From positions 17,626 through 81,625 of the forward strand of contig JAVBNE010000004.1 of assembly GCA_031551755.1 (NCBI GenBank): DNA of 64,000 bases, given 5' to 3'. This DNA comes from JAVBMU01 sp031551755 (GTDB lineage Bacteria > Actinomycetota > Actinomycetes > Actinomycetales > Cellulomonadaceae). This document shows, piece by piece, positions 48,822 to 56,573 of this stretch (position 1 is the first letter of the stretch; the number at the start of each line of letters is the position of its first letter). Below the pieces are notes generated by a model that was not told the origin of the DNA, did not search any database, and was given only the letters and a program-made list of their open reading frames with translations. The translations under genes and the position numbers were made by a program.

Positions 48822-49799
48822 CTAGGTCAGTTCGCGCACCACGATCCTGCGTGCGAACCGTTCGATCTGATCGCGGCGCCCCGTGCCCAGTCCACGGCGT
48901 GTCACGTTGAGGGCGCCCGCCGCCGCGCCGAGTCGCACCGCATCCGGCAGATCCATTCCGCGACCCAACCCGACGGCGATCCCCGCAGTCATCGAGTCCC
49001 CCGCCCCACGATGGTCCACCGTGGTGATACGCGGGGTGCGCACCGCATACCTGGTTTTGCGGGTCACGATGAGCGACGGATCATGTGCCCTCGACACCAC
49101 GATGGCTGATGGCCCGCTCGCCAGCATCTCCTCGGCACCCGTCAACAGCGCCTTCTGGGAGTCGTCCGTCGCGAATCCTCCCTCGACCATCTCTTCGTGG
49201 CTGATCTTGAGGACCGCGTCAGGTGCCTGCGCGACGGCTGCCGCCTGTTCGCCGGAGAGGTCCGCCACCACGGTTCGTTTCGCCGCATGCAGATCGCGCG
49301 CCAGCCGCCCGAAGAAGTCAGGTGGCACCCCCGCGCCCCGGGTCGCTCCGGTCACGATGGTGACTGCGGCGTCGAGAGAGGACACCAGTACCGTTCCGTA
49401 CAGGTCGTCGAGTTCGTGGCGGTTGAGTTGATGCGGAGCCATGGAGACGATCTCGCGGCGCTCGCCGTCGCGGCGGTCGTGGACGTAGGCGCCGTTGCCG
49501 CCGGTGGCGGTCGCGCGCAGGATCAAGTTCTCCGATTGCGCCAGGTGGGCGATCACTGAACCGGTTTCGCCGCCGAAAGGCCCGCAGACGATGACCCTGG
49601 CACCCAACGAGTACGCCATGCGCCCCAGCCACAGCCCTTGGCCGCCGGGGTGGACGTGTACATCGGGGGAGAACTCGTGGGGGCCGGTCGGTTCGATTTC
49701 CACCGTCAGCAGGGGCGCGACTGCCAGTACACAGACCGTGGGTGAGCGCGGTTCGATGTTTGTCGGCGGGGCCGACGGTTCGACCGGCTCCGTGTCCAT
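48822..49799 (-). CDS. PfkB family carbohydrate kinase (1-phosphofructokinase-like)
   Basis: A 325-residue ribokinase-fold kinase. VHVHPGGQGLWLGRMAYSLGARV is the N-terminal substrate region. The catalytic motif TTVDHRGAGDSMTAGIAVGLGRG near residue 265 has the anion hole GAGD and catalytic Asp. Its N-terminal arrangement resembles 1-phosphofructokinase and tagatose-6-phosphate kinases, but the exact sugar cannot be read. No PTS or sugar-specific gene is adjacent. The frame ends 43 bp before surE, so the two may be cotranscribed. Confidence 0.87.
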   Translation of the reverse strand: MDTEPVEPSAPPTNIEPRSPTVCVLAVAPLLTVEIEPTGPHEFSPDVHVHPGGQGLWLGRMAYSLGARVIVCGPFGGETGSVIAHLAQSENLILRATATGGNGAYVHDRRDGERREIVSMAPHQLNRHELDDLYGTVLVSSLDAAVTIVTGATRGAGVPPDFFGRLARDLHAAKRTVVADLSGEQAAAVAQAPDAVLKISHEEMVEGGFATDDSQKALLTGAEEMLASGPSAIVVSRAHDPSLIVTRKTRYAVRTPRITTVDHRGAGDSMTAGIAVGLGRGMDLPDAVRLGAAAGALNVTRRGLGTGRRDQIERFARRIVVRELT

Positions 49800-49852
49800 G
49801 CGCCGAGACTAGGAGCGGGTGCCGGTGCTCGCCCGTGGAAGTCCGGTCGGAG

Positions 49853-50251
49853 CTAGTCGAAGACGTTGTCCATCCGCATGTTCGCGCCGACCCCGATGAC
49901 GTTTCCGGCCGGATCGGTGAACCAGGCCATGTCCGGGCCGCCTTCGAAACCGACGACGATGCCGCGTTCGTCCTGCTCGAATCCGTCATAGTGTTCGAAC
50001 CGGACCCCGCGGGCGGCAAGGTCGTCCACCGTGCGGGGGAGATCGTCAACGGGGATGTGCAGCACGGTGAACGAGGCTGGGGTGTGATTCTGCTTGGCGT
50101 ATATGAAGAGGCCGCCGCCGGATTCGAGCCGAATGGCCAGTCCTTGATCGACGGGCCGCACGGCCAACCCGAGCACATCGGTGTAGAAGCTCCGGGCGGC
50201 TTCGAGGTCGTTCACGGAGAAGCTCGCGAACGCTGATCGCGTGGAGACCAT
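49853..50251 (-). CDS. VOC (glyoxalase/bleomycin-resistance fold) family protein
   Basis: A 132-residue VOC-fold protein. FASFSVNDLEAARSFYTDVLGLAV is the classical first half, and TVDDLAARGVRFEHYDGF with AWFTDPAGNVIGV the second. It binds a metal in many families, with candidates such as the early His/Glu positions, but the activity is unknown. ATG 50251 has GGAGG 5 nt upstream and is preferred over ATG 50263. It is transcribed on the minus strand upstream of the kinase and surE. Confidence 0.88.
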   Translation of the reverse strand: MVSTRSAFASFSVNDLEAARSFYTDVLGLAVRPVDQGLAIRLESGGGLFIYAKQNHTPASFTVLHIPVDDLPRTVDDLAARGVRFEHYDGFEQDERGIVVGFEGGPDMAWFTDPAGNVIGVGANMRMDNVFD

Positions 50252-50350
50252 GGGACCCTCCATCCCTCACCGCCTCGCGCGGGTGCGAGAGGCTGAGCGG
50301 CGGACTCCCAGCGTCGCACCGATCCGACTCCCATGCCATACTGAGGAGGC

Positions 50351-50536
50351 TCAGGTTGAGAATGCCAATGTGCATGCGGTGAGTATGCAACCCCAGAAGG
50401 CCAGGCCGACCCCACCGGCTGCCAGGAGACCGAGCGGGCTGCTGATCGTGCCGTGGTGCACCCGGTAGATGGCGGTCGCGCCGACGAGGGCGCCCACCAC
50501 GGTCAGGGCTACACCTGTCGCCATCGCATAGAGCAC
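50351..50536 (-). CDS. small two-helix membrane protein (hypothetical)
   Basis: A 61-codon open frame with two membrane helices (VALTVVGALVGATAIYRV and LAAGGVGLAFWGCILTA). No family is recognised. The GTG start lies immediately after a weak GAGG. ATG 50524 is another candidate. The overall plan is protein-like, but the ribosome binding site is poor and the gene borders a decayed region, so it may itself be a remnant. Confidence 0.4.
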   Translation of the reverse strand: MLYAMATGVALTVVGALVGATAIYRVHHGTISSPLGLLAAGGVGLAFWGCILTACTLAFST

Positions 50537-50548
50537 GCCTCACGGTGA

Positions 50549-50743
50549 CATGGGACGGGCGTACTCGCATTCCGAACGGTTGCGGCGCCCCAGCGGCGGG
50601 ATGTCGCGGCCGGATTCGTCCGGGACTGGTGGGACGCCAAGGCCGAGTCGGGTGCCCTGGCGCAGATGGCGGACGGTTACCGGTTCACCGCCGAGTACGA
50701 ACAGGCGTTCCTGCGGGTGGTTCGTGCGACGGTCGACCTGTGA
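50549..50743 (+). pseudogene. decayed gene fragment (C-terminal end, no start)
   Basis: A 64-codon open frame, closed by a stop just upstream (50546-50548), encodes RRDVAAGFVRDWWDAK, MADGYRFTAEYEQAF and LRVVRATVDL. The segment looks like a real protein C-terminus with amphipathic helices and Trp/Tyr, and codon use similar to neighbours. No ATG or GTG exists ahead of the conserved part. The stop TGA overlaps a GTG of a second fragment. The 5' half of the gene appears deleted. The family is not recognised. Confidence 0.5.
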
Positions 50744-50790
50744 TCACGGCGGCCGAGATCGCCGGTCGTGTGGAGGGTGAGCCGAGCAAG
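50740..50790 (+). pseudogene. decayed gene fragment (N-terminal end, truncated)
   Basis: A GTG overlaps the preceding TGA (GTGA, the coupling seen between intact genes in this window). It opens VITAAEIAGRVEGEPSKL, which looks like a normal start of an enzyme. The frame then runs into the end of the minus-strand candidate antitoxin gene and becomes non-protein-like. The 3' part appears missing. Together with the previous fragment this suggests a broken two-gene operon. Confidence 0.4.
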
Positions 50791-50791
50791 C

Positions 50792-51085
50792 TCACGCGTG
50801 TGAGAACCTCTTGCGCGCCCCCTCCGGCGTCATCTGAAGCGGGGTGCTGATCTTGTGCCAGGACAACCCCTCAGCACGGGCCCTGTCGACCGCCTGCTGA
50901 AGCTCCTGATCGGCGAACCGAAGCGCGATGGCACGCTTGTGCGCGGCGTATCGCAGGGCCTCCTCAGGAGGCATGTGGTCAATGGACACAGCCCGTGCGG
51001 GATCGGGTCCGTCAGCTTCGAAACGGTCGGCGGCTGCCGCGCCGAGGGCTTCGAGCTCAGCGAGCTGGCTGGGGGTCGGCTTCAT
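50792..51085 (-). CDS. candidate antitoxin of a toxin-antitoxin pair
   Basis: A 97-residue protein from ATG 51085 (GAGGTG 6 nt upstream; ATG 51091 and GTG 51094 are alternatives). It begins KPTPSQLAELEALGAAAADR, then has DHMPPEEALRYAAHKRAIAL and a C-terminal helix-turn-helix-like GLSWHKISTPLQMTPEGARKRF, typical of a DNA-binding regulator. It is 10 bp downstream of a small protein of the toxin type. No named family is certain. It probably represses the operon through the inverted repeat upstream of the partner gene. Confidence 0.6.
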   Translation of the reverse strand: MKPTPSQLAELEALGAAAADRFEADGPDPARAVSIDHMPPEEALRYAAHKRAIALRFADQELQQAVDRARAEGLSWHKISTPLQMTPEGARKRFSHA

Positions 51086-51095
51086 GTTCATCACC

Positions 51096-51326
51096 TCACA
51101 GGTACTTGGGCCGGGCGATCATGGCGTGATGGATGGCGGTCATGCTGTGCCACACGATCACACCGATCTCCAACATGGGGTGCCCAGGGCGGGCCGGGCC
51201 GATGTACATCACCTCGCCATCACTACCAGGGATGTGCCGGATAGCGAAGGCGTAGGCGTGGAGCATGTCATCCTCGCTCACACCGTGACGGTAGGCAGAT
51301 TCGAGGACAATCGGCTCTTCGTGCAC
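51096..51326 (-). CDS. candidate toxin of a toxin-antitoxin pair
   Basis: A 76-residue protein from GTG 51326. LESAYRHGVSEDDMLHAYAFAIRH, DGEVMYIGPARPGHPMLEIGVIV and HAMIARPKYL follow the layout of small ribonuclease-like toxins found in many actinobacteria: an N-terminal helical Lys/Arg/His segment, a beta hairpin with IGxxxxGxxLEVG, and a terminal HAxxxRPKY. The toxin gene precedes the putative antitoxin gene, the reverse of the classical order. The open frame continues upstream to 51770 without protein-like content. The strong inverted repeat 8 bp before the start supports this start. Confidence 0.6.
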   Translation of the reverse strand: MHEEPIVLESAYRHGVSEDDMLHAYAFAIRHIPGSDGEVMYIGPARPGHPMLEIGVIVWHSMTAIHHAMIARPKYL

Positions 51327-51333
51327 AACCAAC

Positions 51334-51393
51334 AGTAAGAGTTGGCAACAGAAGTTGTCAACTCTTACTGAAGTGCGAGTTAGTTCAACTCGC
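51334..51393. promoter_or_regulatory. operator-like inverted repeats upstream of the candidate TA pair
   Basis: AGTAAGAGTTGGCAAC (51334-51349) pairs with GTTGTCAACTCTTACT (51354-51369) around a 4-nt centre, 16 bp arms with one mismatch. A second perfect dyad GCGAGTT-N5-AACTCGC spans 51375-51393. CAACTC recurs in both. The position directly in front of the toxin start fits autoregulation. Confidence 0.65.
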
Positions 51394-51425
51394 TGTGCCA
51401 ATTCGACATCCTGTACTGCCTCATC

Positions 51426-51680
51426 GTGGAGGCCGAGTGGCAGCACGAGGGGGGCGTACCCCGCGGCATCTGCGATGAACCAGAGTTCGAGACGGTCTCC
51501 GATGGCGCAGGAGCGCGTGCAGCGTTGTTCCCTACCTCCGACGAGCGTGGGATCGCCAAAGCAATGATTCGGGTTTTCGCCCTCGCTGAACGACAGTCGC
51601 TCCATTGCGGCGGGAGGTGGTCTTCGCTTCCTCAGACTGCACGGCGGTTTGTTGACGCCCATCGGGAAGCGGGTACGTGA
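51426..51680 (+). CDS. possible open reading frame, uncertain
   Basis: An 84-codon frame on the + strand (start GTG 51426; the open frame begins near 51384). It encodes VEAEWQHEGGVPRGI and IAKAMIRVFALAERQ, with a protein-like helical region, but no domain is recognised and no ribosome binding site is clear. It overlaps a minus-strand open frame. The sequence lies beside tRNA-Lys and may be another remnant. Low confidence. Confidence 0.2.
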   Translation: MEAEWQHEGGVPRGICDEPEFETVSDGAGARAALFPTSDERGIAKAMIRVFALAERQSLHCGGRWSSLPQTARRFVDAHREAGT

Positions 51681-51776
51681 GCCTTCCCGTTTCCGTCGGT
51701 AGCTGCTGCTACCCAGATCGGTCGTACCCGCCGCACCTCTGCTCAGTACTGCCAGTCTGCTGACCTGCACTGATGC

Positions 51777-51852
51777 TGGTGGGCCCCCCGGGGCTCGAAC
51801 CCGGAACCTACGGATTAAAAGTCCGCAGCTCTGCCAATTGAGCTAGAGGCCC
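51777..51852 (-). tRNA. tRNA-Lys (TTT)
   Basis: A 76-nt minus-strand cloverleaf with encoded CCA. The acceptor GGGCCTC pairs with GGGGCCC (one T-G pair). The D-arm is AGCTCAATTGGCAGAGC, the anticodon loop CTTTTAA has TTT, and the T-arm is CGGGTTCGAGCCCCG. The 3' end faces the candidate toxin-antitoxin region, the position where integrating elements commonly insert. Confidence 0.94.
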
Positions 51853-51971
51853 GTGCCGTCGACCGGTCTGCGGAGACCGACATCACCCCGATGGGGGCGG
51901 CGTCGTCGACCTTCGCAGGACGACTGCACGCCGGAAGTCTACGGGGCGCGAGGCCATGGTCGCCCCTGGAT

Positions 51972-52727
51972 TCAGCTTCGCGCGGTCCAGATCCATATGC
52001 CGCCCATCACAGCGGCCCCGATGGTGATCGCCATGAAGACCCCGACCCACAACAGTCCGGGCAGGTGAGTGAGTCGTGCGAGCAGGTCGGCGTCGCTCGA
52101 CCTGGCCCGGCCCGCGCGGCGTTCGGTCTGGAGTTCGACGACGGGGCGAATCGCCCCGAACAGCAGGAACCAGGTGAGTACCGCCGCGATCACCCCCAAC
52201 GCTTCCGCGTCCAACCACCAGGTGGCGGCGACGAGCAGCCCACCGCAGACCAGCATCGACCACAGTCCGAAGAGGTTGCGGATCTGGATGAGCATCAGGG
52301 CGAGTGCGGCTATCAGCAGCCACAGCAGCCCCACGCCATAGCCGCGACTGAGCAGGGCGGCGGCACCCAGGCCGATCAGTCCGGGGCCGACGTACCCCAT
52401 GAACGCCGTCAGGATCATCCCGAGCCCACGGGGTTTGCCGCGGGAAACCGTGAGTCCGGAGGTATCCGAATGCAGCCGAATGCCGGAGAGTCGGCGGCCG
52501 GTGATCAACGCGGTCAGGGCATGACCGCCCTCATGGGCGATGGTGATCGCGTGCCGGGCGACCCGCCAGACCGTCGGAACGCTCACCACGATCAGCGCGA
52601 CGGCGGCGGTTGAGATCACGGTCCGGGTGGTCGGGGGAGCGGTTGCAGTGGTGGCTTGCTCCCAGATCTGCCTGATGACGGCGGGAAAGCCGCCGTCATC
52701 AGTCGCGGTTGTCGTCACGACGGCCAT
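51972..52727 (-). CDS. M50 family site-2-protease-type metallopeptidase
   Basis: A 251-residue integral membrane protein with about five helices. HEGGH in TIAHEGGHALTALITGRRL is the zinc/catalytic HExxH in a membrane helix. Further helices follow near residues 110-190. M50 proteases cleave within the membrane, often to release regulators. This protein lacks a PDZ domain, so it may be of the short M50B-like type. ATG 52727 gives the compact protein; the open frame extends upstream without supporting sequence. It is 112 bp downstream of the S1 protease gene, so the two may form a unit. Confidence 0.83.
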   Translation of the reverse strand: MAVVTTTATDDGGFPAVIRQIWEQATTATAPPTTRTVISTAAVALIVVSVPTVWRVARHAITIAHEGGHALTALITGRRLSGIRLHSDTSGLTVSRGKPRGLGMILTAFMGYVGPGLIGLGAAALLSRGYGVGLLWLLIAALALMLIQIRNLFGLWSMLVCGGLLVAATWWLDAEALGVIAAVLTWFLLFGAIRPVVELQTERRAGRARSSDADLLARLTHLPGLLWVGVFMAITIGAAVMGGIWIWTARS

Positions 52728-52839
52728 TCCATCACCTCGGATGCCACCCGGCGCCCGATACTCCGCTTGTCGTCGGCAATCGCGGCGGCAGTCAGAAGGG
52801 GCACGCTGAGGCAGGTTCCCGAGGGCCTGCCGGACACCC

Positions 52840-54114
52840 TCAATAGACGAGGACGGCGCCCGTCTCCAGGAGGATGGTTTGGAGCGGGGTGAAGTACGAG
52901 GTTCCCCGGCCGTCGCCGGCGCGGTGCACGCCGACCGCCCAGACGTTACCGTTCGCCAGCACCCGGTAGACCGGTGCCCCACTGTCTCCAGACCGGGTGC
53001 CGGGTCCGGTGACCTTCTTCCACGCAAAGCCTGTCTGTACGTTCCGCCTGGCGATGTTCGAGTACGTGGTGACATTCACCGCAGTGATCGGGCCGCAGCT
53101 CGGGGCGGCGCTGAAGGCTCCACGGGTACAGACCCACATGTTCTTCACGAGGTCGGGGCGCTTATACGCACCGGTCACCCGTCGGATCCGGCTAGTGGAT
53201 TCGAAAAGGAATAGCGAGGCGTCGCTCGACAGGGGAAACAGTGCCGCATCCGTGCGGGCCGGATTGCGCGCCCAGAGCGTGTTGTGCTGAATTGTGCCCC
53301 GGATTCGACCGGCGAATCGGACGACCGCGCCATTACGGCCGCAGTGTCCGGCAGTCATCCCGTAGTGCCGCCCGTTCTTGCGTACCAGGAAGCTTGCCGT
53401 GCAGTTCGACCGGGCGCCGCCGACCGCCAGATACTTGCCGGCGCGATACGGGTTTGCTGACGGGCTCTCCTGCTCCACGTCGATGGCCGAGGTGACGACG
53501 ACCTGGGGTGTCGGTAACGCCGCCGTGGGCACACCCGCCGGCATGACCACGGGATCGATGGCGCTGCGGGGGGTGATGCCCGTGGCCCGTCCCAGCTCGG
53601 TGGAGACCGAGCTGACATGTGTTCCCGCGCTGACGAGGACCACACCCGACTCGTAGTCGGTCGCGATCTCCTGAACTGGCAGGTCACGAAGACGGACACT
53701 ACGCCGTACTTGGTCAGCCACCACGTCGAGGTCCATGCGGCTCACTGGGCGATCGACGACGATCACCGGCGCCCTCCGCACCAGGGAGCGCAGCAGCGCG
53801 GGTGTTTCGGCGGCCGTCAGATGGTGGACGCCGACGACATAGCTCGCCTGATCGGGTGTGACCCAGACATCGACGAGGCGATCTGCGAGCGCTGCGGCGG
53901 CCCGGTCGCGGACCACGGACGGCGCCTCGACATCCGCCACGGAGACAGGCTTGCCGGTGGTTCCTTCGACACCGGCAGCGCGCTCCGATGGAGCCGGAGC
54001 CGGAGCCGGAGCGGCGGGTGGCATTGCTGGTGTTGCGCGGCCCGGCATGGATCCGGCGCCCAATGTCAGGAGTGCACTCATGACGACAAGAACGACCGTC
54101 CGCCGTTTATGCAT
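52840..54114 (-). CDS. secreted S1 family (trypsin-fold) serine protease
   Basis: A 424-residue secreted protease. A signal peptide covers about residues 1-29, and a propeptide-like region extends to about 215. The catalytic domain has His257 (GMTAGHC), Asp289 (ARTDAALF) and Ser378 (RSGDSGAPV). Cys238/Cys258 and Cys329/Cys340 could form the disulfides typical of this fold. The architecture resembles the alpha-lytic/streptogrisin family, which folds with an N-terminal pro region. It is divergent from a DEAD-box helicase gene across a long untranslated region. Confidence 0.88.
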   Translation of the reverse strand: MHKRRTVVLVVMSALLTLGAGSMPGRATPAMPPAAPAPAPAPSERAAGVEGTTGKPVSVADVEAPSVVRDRAAAALADRLVDVWVTPDQASYVVGVHHLTAAETPALLRSLVRRAPVIVVDRPVSRMDLDVVADQVRRSVRLRDLPVQEIATDYESGVVLVSAGTHVSSVSTELGRATGITPRSAIDPVVMPAGVPTAALPTPQVVVTSAIDVEQESPSANPYRAGKYLAVGGARSNCTASFLVRKNGRHYGMTAGHCGRNGAVVRFAGRIRGTIQHNTLWARNPARTDAALFPLSSDASLFLFESTSRIRRVTGAYKRPDLVKNMWVCTRGAFSAAPSCGPITAVNVTTYSNIARRNVQTGFAWKKVTGPGTRSGDSGAPVYRVLANGNVWAVGVHRAGDGRGTSYFTPLQTILLETGAVLVY

Positions 54115-54563
54115 GGATCTTCTGCTTTCGTCGAGCGATGAGTGGGCGAATTGCCACCCGTTTGTGGAAGAACGTGCCAGGGGCGCTGTGCCAGCAAAGA
54201 GCGTGGTCGGCCGCGTCGGCTCGTCGTCACGCTAGCTCCCGGTTCAGATATCGGCCAACGGCGGAGAGGTGAATTCAAATGGTTAACCAAAAGGCCCGGT
54301 GGATGCTCTCTACTGTGCGGAGAAACGGCGAATCAATGCTCTCGGAGCGTTTAGGTTGATCAGGCCTTTACACCGCAAGGGCAGATGGTGAGCTGTTGGC
54401 GTGATGTGGGCCGTTTCGCCCACCTCCATGCCCCGCCGTCGGCGATCGGGTGTGAGAGGATGCATCCGAAGGGCTGCGCGATCCCGCGCGCCCCGCGTCG
54501 TGGAGATCCCCCCGGATTACTGGCGGCGGACCCTGACCTTGCCCTGAGAGGCCCTCAACACCT
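54115..54563. other. long intergenic region upstream of the DEAD helicase
   Basis: 449 bp between divergent genes. The central part near 54270-54300 is visibly less GC-rich. It contains a 26-codon open frame and a perfect 6-bp hairpin at 54406-54423 (GTGGGC/GCCCAC, 6-nt loop). The remainder carries nothing recognised. A long leader is typical for helicases controlled at the RNA level, which is an inference. Confidence 0.6.
54279..54359 (+). CDS. possible leader peptide upstream of the helicase gene
   Basis: A 26-codon frame (ATG 54279, TGA 54357-54359) with GAGGTG 7 nt before the ATG, a better ribosome binding site than many genes here. It encodes a basic, Met/Arg/Ser-rich peptide with VNQKARWMLSTVRRNGES. 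It lies 205 bp upstream of the helicase start. It could regulate the helicase as a translated leader, or it could be chance. No homology is known. Confidence 0.3.
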   Translation: MVNQKARWMLSTVRRNGESMLSERLG

Positions 54564-56075
54564 ATGACTTCCTTCGCTGACTTTGCCCTGCCCGCTGCCC
54601 TCGTCCGGGTGCTGGCAGACCAAGGGATCGAGAACCCGTTCCCCATCCAGACCGCCACCTTGCCGGATTCCCTGACCGGCCGGGATGTCCTCGGCCGGGG
54701 CCGGACCGGCTCCGGCAAGACCCTTGCCTTCGCCCTGCCTACCGTGACGCGGCTCGCCGCCAGCGGGTCCCGTCGACGGCCCAAGCGGCCCCGCGCTCTC
54801 GTGCTGTGCCCGACACGGGAGCTGGCCAACCAGATCGACGCCACCATGGCCCCGGTCGCCCAAGCCCTGGGGCTCACCACGAAGACCGTTTTCGGTGGTG
54901 TCTCGCAGGCGCCGCAGGTGGCGGCGCTGGAGGCCGGGGTGGACATCATCATCGCCTGCCCCGGGCGTCTTGAGGACTTGCTCAGCCAGCGGGTGCTCAC
55001 CCTGGACGCCATCGAGATCACCGTGCTCGATGAGGCCGACCACATGGCCGATCTGGGGTTCCTGCCCGGGGTGAAGCGGATCATGGACGCCACGCCCAAG
55101 GTCGGCCAGCGGATGCTCTTCTCCGCGACCCTGGACAACGGCGTCGACCAATTGGTCAAGCGCTACCTGTCGAACCCGGTGCACCACTCCGTGGATGAGG
55201 CCGCCGCCCCGCCACCCCAGATGACGCATCACATCCTGGCCGTGCGCGACACTGAGGCGAAGCGCCAGATCGTCGAGAAGCTCGCCTCCGGCACCGGCCG
55301 CCGGGTGCTGTTCATGCGGACCAAACACCAGGCCAAGAAGCTCGCGAAACAGCTCACCGCTGCAGGTATTCCGGCAGTCGACCTGCACGGCAACCTCAGC
55401 CAGAACGCGCGCGAGCGCAACCTCGGGGCCTTCTCCTCGGGAGCGGTCAAAGTGCTCGTTGCCACAGATATCGCCGCCCGTGGCATCCACGTCGACGACG
55501 TCGAGTTGGTCGTGCATGTGGACCCTCCCGCGGAGCACAAGGCCTACCTGCATCGCTCCGGCCGCACGGCGCGGGCCGGGTCGGAAGGTGTGGTGGTGAC
55601 CGTCATGTTGCCCGAGCAGCGCGGTGACATGCGTGACCTGGCGCGCAAGGCTCGGATCACCGCGAGTCCGACTCCGACCAACCCGGGGGACCCGGAGGTG
55701 GCAGCGTTGGTGGGTGAGGTGGCGCCCTATGTGCAGCCCGCACCAGTGACCCCGGCGCAGACTCCGGCCCGGGCGAGGTCTGCAGGTTCGGCTGGCCGTG
55801 GGCGCCGACGCGGCGGATCTACCGCTGCAGGTCGCGGTGGTGCGGGCGGTCGCGGTGGCTCGGGTGGAGGACGAAATGCGGTGGCTTCGACCGGGCGGGG
55901 CGTGTCGGTCGGCCGTTCTGGTGTGGCCGACCGGGCAGGCGCGACCACGGGTGACCGGAAGCGGACAGCGAACGGTGGTGACCCGACGGGAGGTTCGACT
56001 CGCCGCCGCGGGCGAGGCCGTAGTCAGCGGCCCGCGGGCGCCGTCGCCTATTCGACGTCTTCCGCGCCTCGCTGA
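54564..56075 (+). CDS. DEAD/DEAH-box RNA helicase
   Basis: A 503-residue DEAD-box helicase with the motifs in order: Q-motif PFPIQ (25-29), Walker A GRGRTGSGKT (44-53), PTRELA near 91, DEAD in LDEADHMADLGF near 156, and SAT near 190. The second RecA domain has HRSGRTARAG. The last 100 residues are Arg/Gly-rich (RGRRRGG) and likely disordered and RNA-binding. It unwinds RNA using ATP. ATG 54564 lies after GAGAGG. The long leader and the msrB gene 56 bp downstream suggest a stress-linked unit. Confidence 0.93.
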   Translation: MTSFADFALPAALVRVLADQGIENPFPIQTATLPDSLTGRDVLGRGRTGSGKTLAFALPTVTRLAASGSRRRPKRPRALVLCPTRELANQIDATMAPVAQALGLTTKTVFGGVSQAPQVAALEAGVDIIIACPGRLEDLLSQRVLTLDAIEITVLDEADHMADLGFLPGVKRIMDATPKVGQRMLFSATLDNGVDQLVKRYLSNPVHHSVDEAAAPPPQMTHHILAVRDTEAKRQIVEKLASGTGRRVLFMRTKHQAKKLAKQLTAAGIPAVDLHGNLSQNARERNLGAFSSGAVKVLVATDIAARGIHVDDVELVVHVDPPAEHKAYLHRSGRTARAGSEGVVVTVMLPEQRGDMRDLARKARITASPTPTNPGDPEVAALVGEVAPYVQPAPVTPAQTPARARSAGSAGRGRRRGGSTAAGRGGAGGRGGSGGGRNAVASTGRGVSVGRSGVADRAGATTGDRKRTANGGDPTGGSTRRRGRGRSQRPAGAVAYSTSSAPR

Positions 56076-56131
56076 CTTGGGTCGGAACACCCCCGTGGTT
56101 GCCGTCGTTGACGCCTACGGAGGTGTGACCG

Positions 56132-56539
56132 ATGGCCTATGAGGTAGCGAAGTCCGATGAGGAATGGCAGGCGGAACTCGACCCCGCTGAGTACCTCGTC
56201 CTGCGGCAGGCGGCTACCGAACGTCCCTGGACCGGTGTATTGCTCGACGAGAATCGGGTCGGTGTCTATCGGTGCCGGGCCTGCGGGAATGAGTTGTTCC
56301 GGTCGGAGGCCAAGTTCGACTCCCATTGTGGGTGGCCGAGTTTCTACACGCCGTTGGCCGGCGACCGGGTGGAATTGTTGCGCGACGACACCCTGGGGAT
56401 GCGTCGTACTGAGGTGCGGTGCGCCCGTTGCGGTTCGCATCTGGGCCACGTTTTCGACGACGCACCTGGGACGCCGACCGGGGACCGCTACTGCATGAAC
56501 TCGGTCAGCCTCGTCTTCGAGGAGAGCACCGAGCAGTAG
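56132..56539 (+). CDS. msrB: peptide-methionine (R)-S-oxide reductase
   Basis: A 135-residue MsrB, reducing methionine-R-sulfoxide in proteins. Cys48/Cys51 (CRAC) and Cys97/Cys100 (CARC) bind the structural zinc. Cys121 in RYCMNS is the catalytic nucleophile, and Cys66 (HCGWPSF) is a possible resolving Cys. HLGHVFDDAP is the conserved His segment. The usual RYCIN is RYCMN here. The gene starts 56 bp after the helicase stop and converges with a MarR gene. Confidence 0.94.
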   Translation: MAYEVAKSDEEWQAELDPAEYLVLRQAATERPWTGVLLDENRVGVYRCRACGNELFRSEAKFDSHCGWPSFYTPLAGDRVELLRDDTLGMRRTEVRCARCGSHLGHVFDDAPGTPTGDRYCMNSVSLVFEESTEQ

Positions 56540-56573
56540 TCCCGGTCGCTGCCCGAACCCACCGGCCGGGCCG

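Noticed and set aside
51370..51852. Integrated element with attL/attR at tRNA-Lys
   Set aside because: No second copy of the tRNA 3' end and no integrase gene were found in the window.
54555..56090. A 511-codon open frame on the minus strand
   Set aside because: It is antisense to the DEAD-box helicase with all motifs present; codon bias of the GC-rich gene keeps the other strand open.
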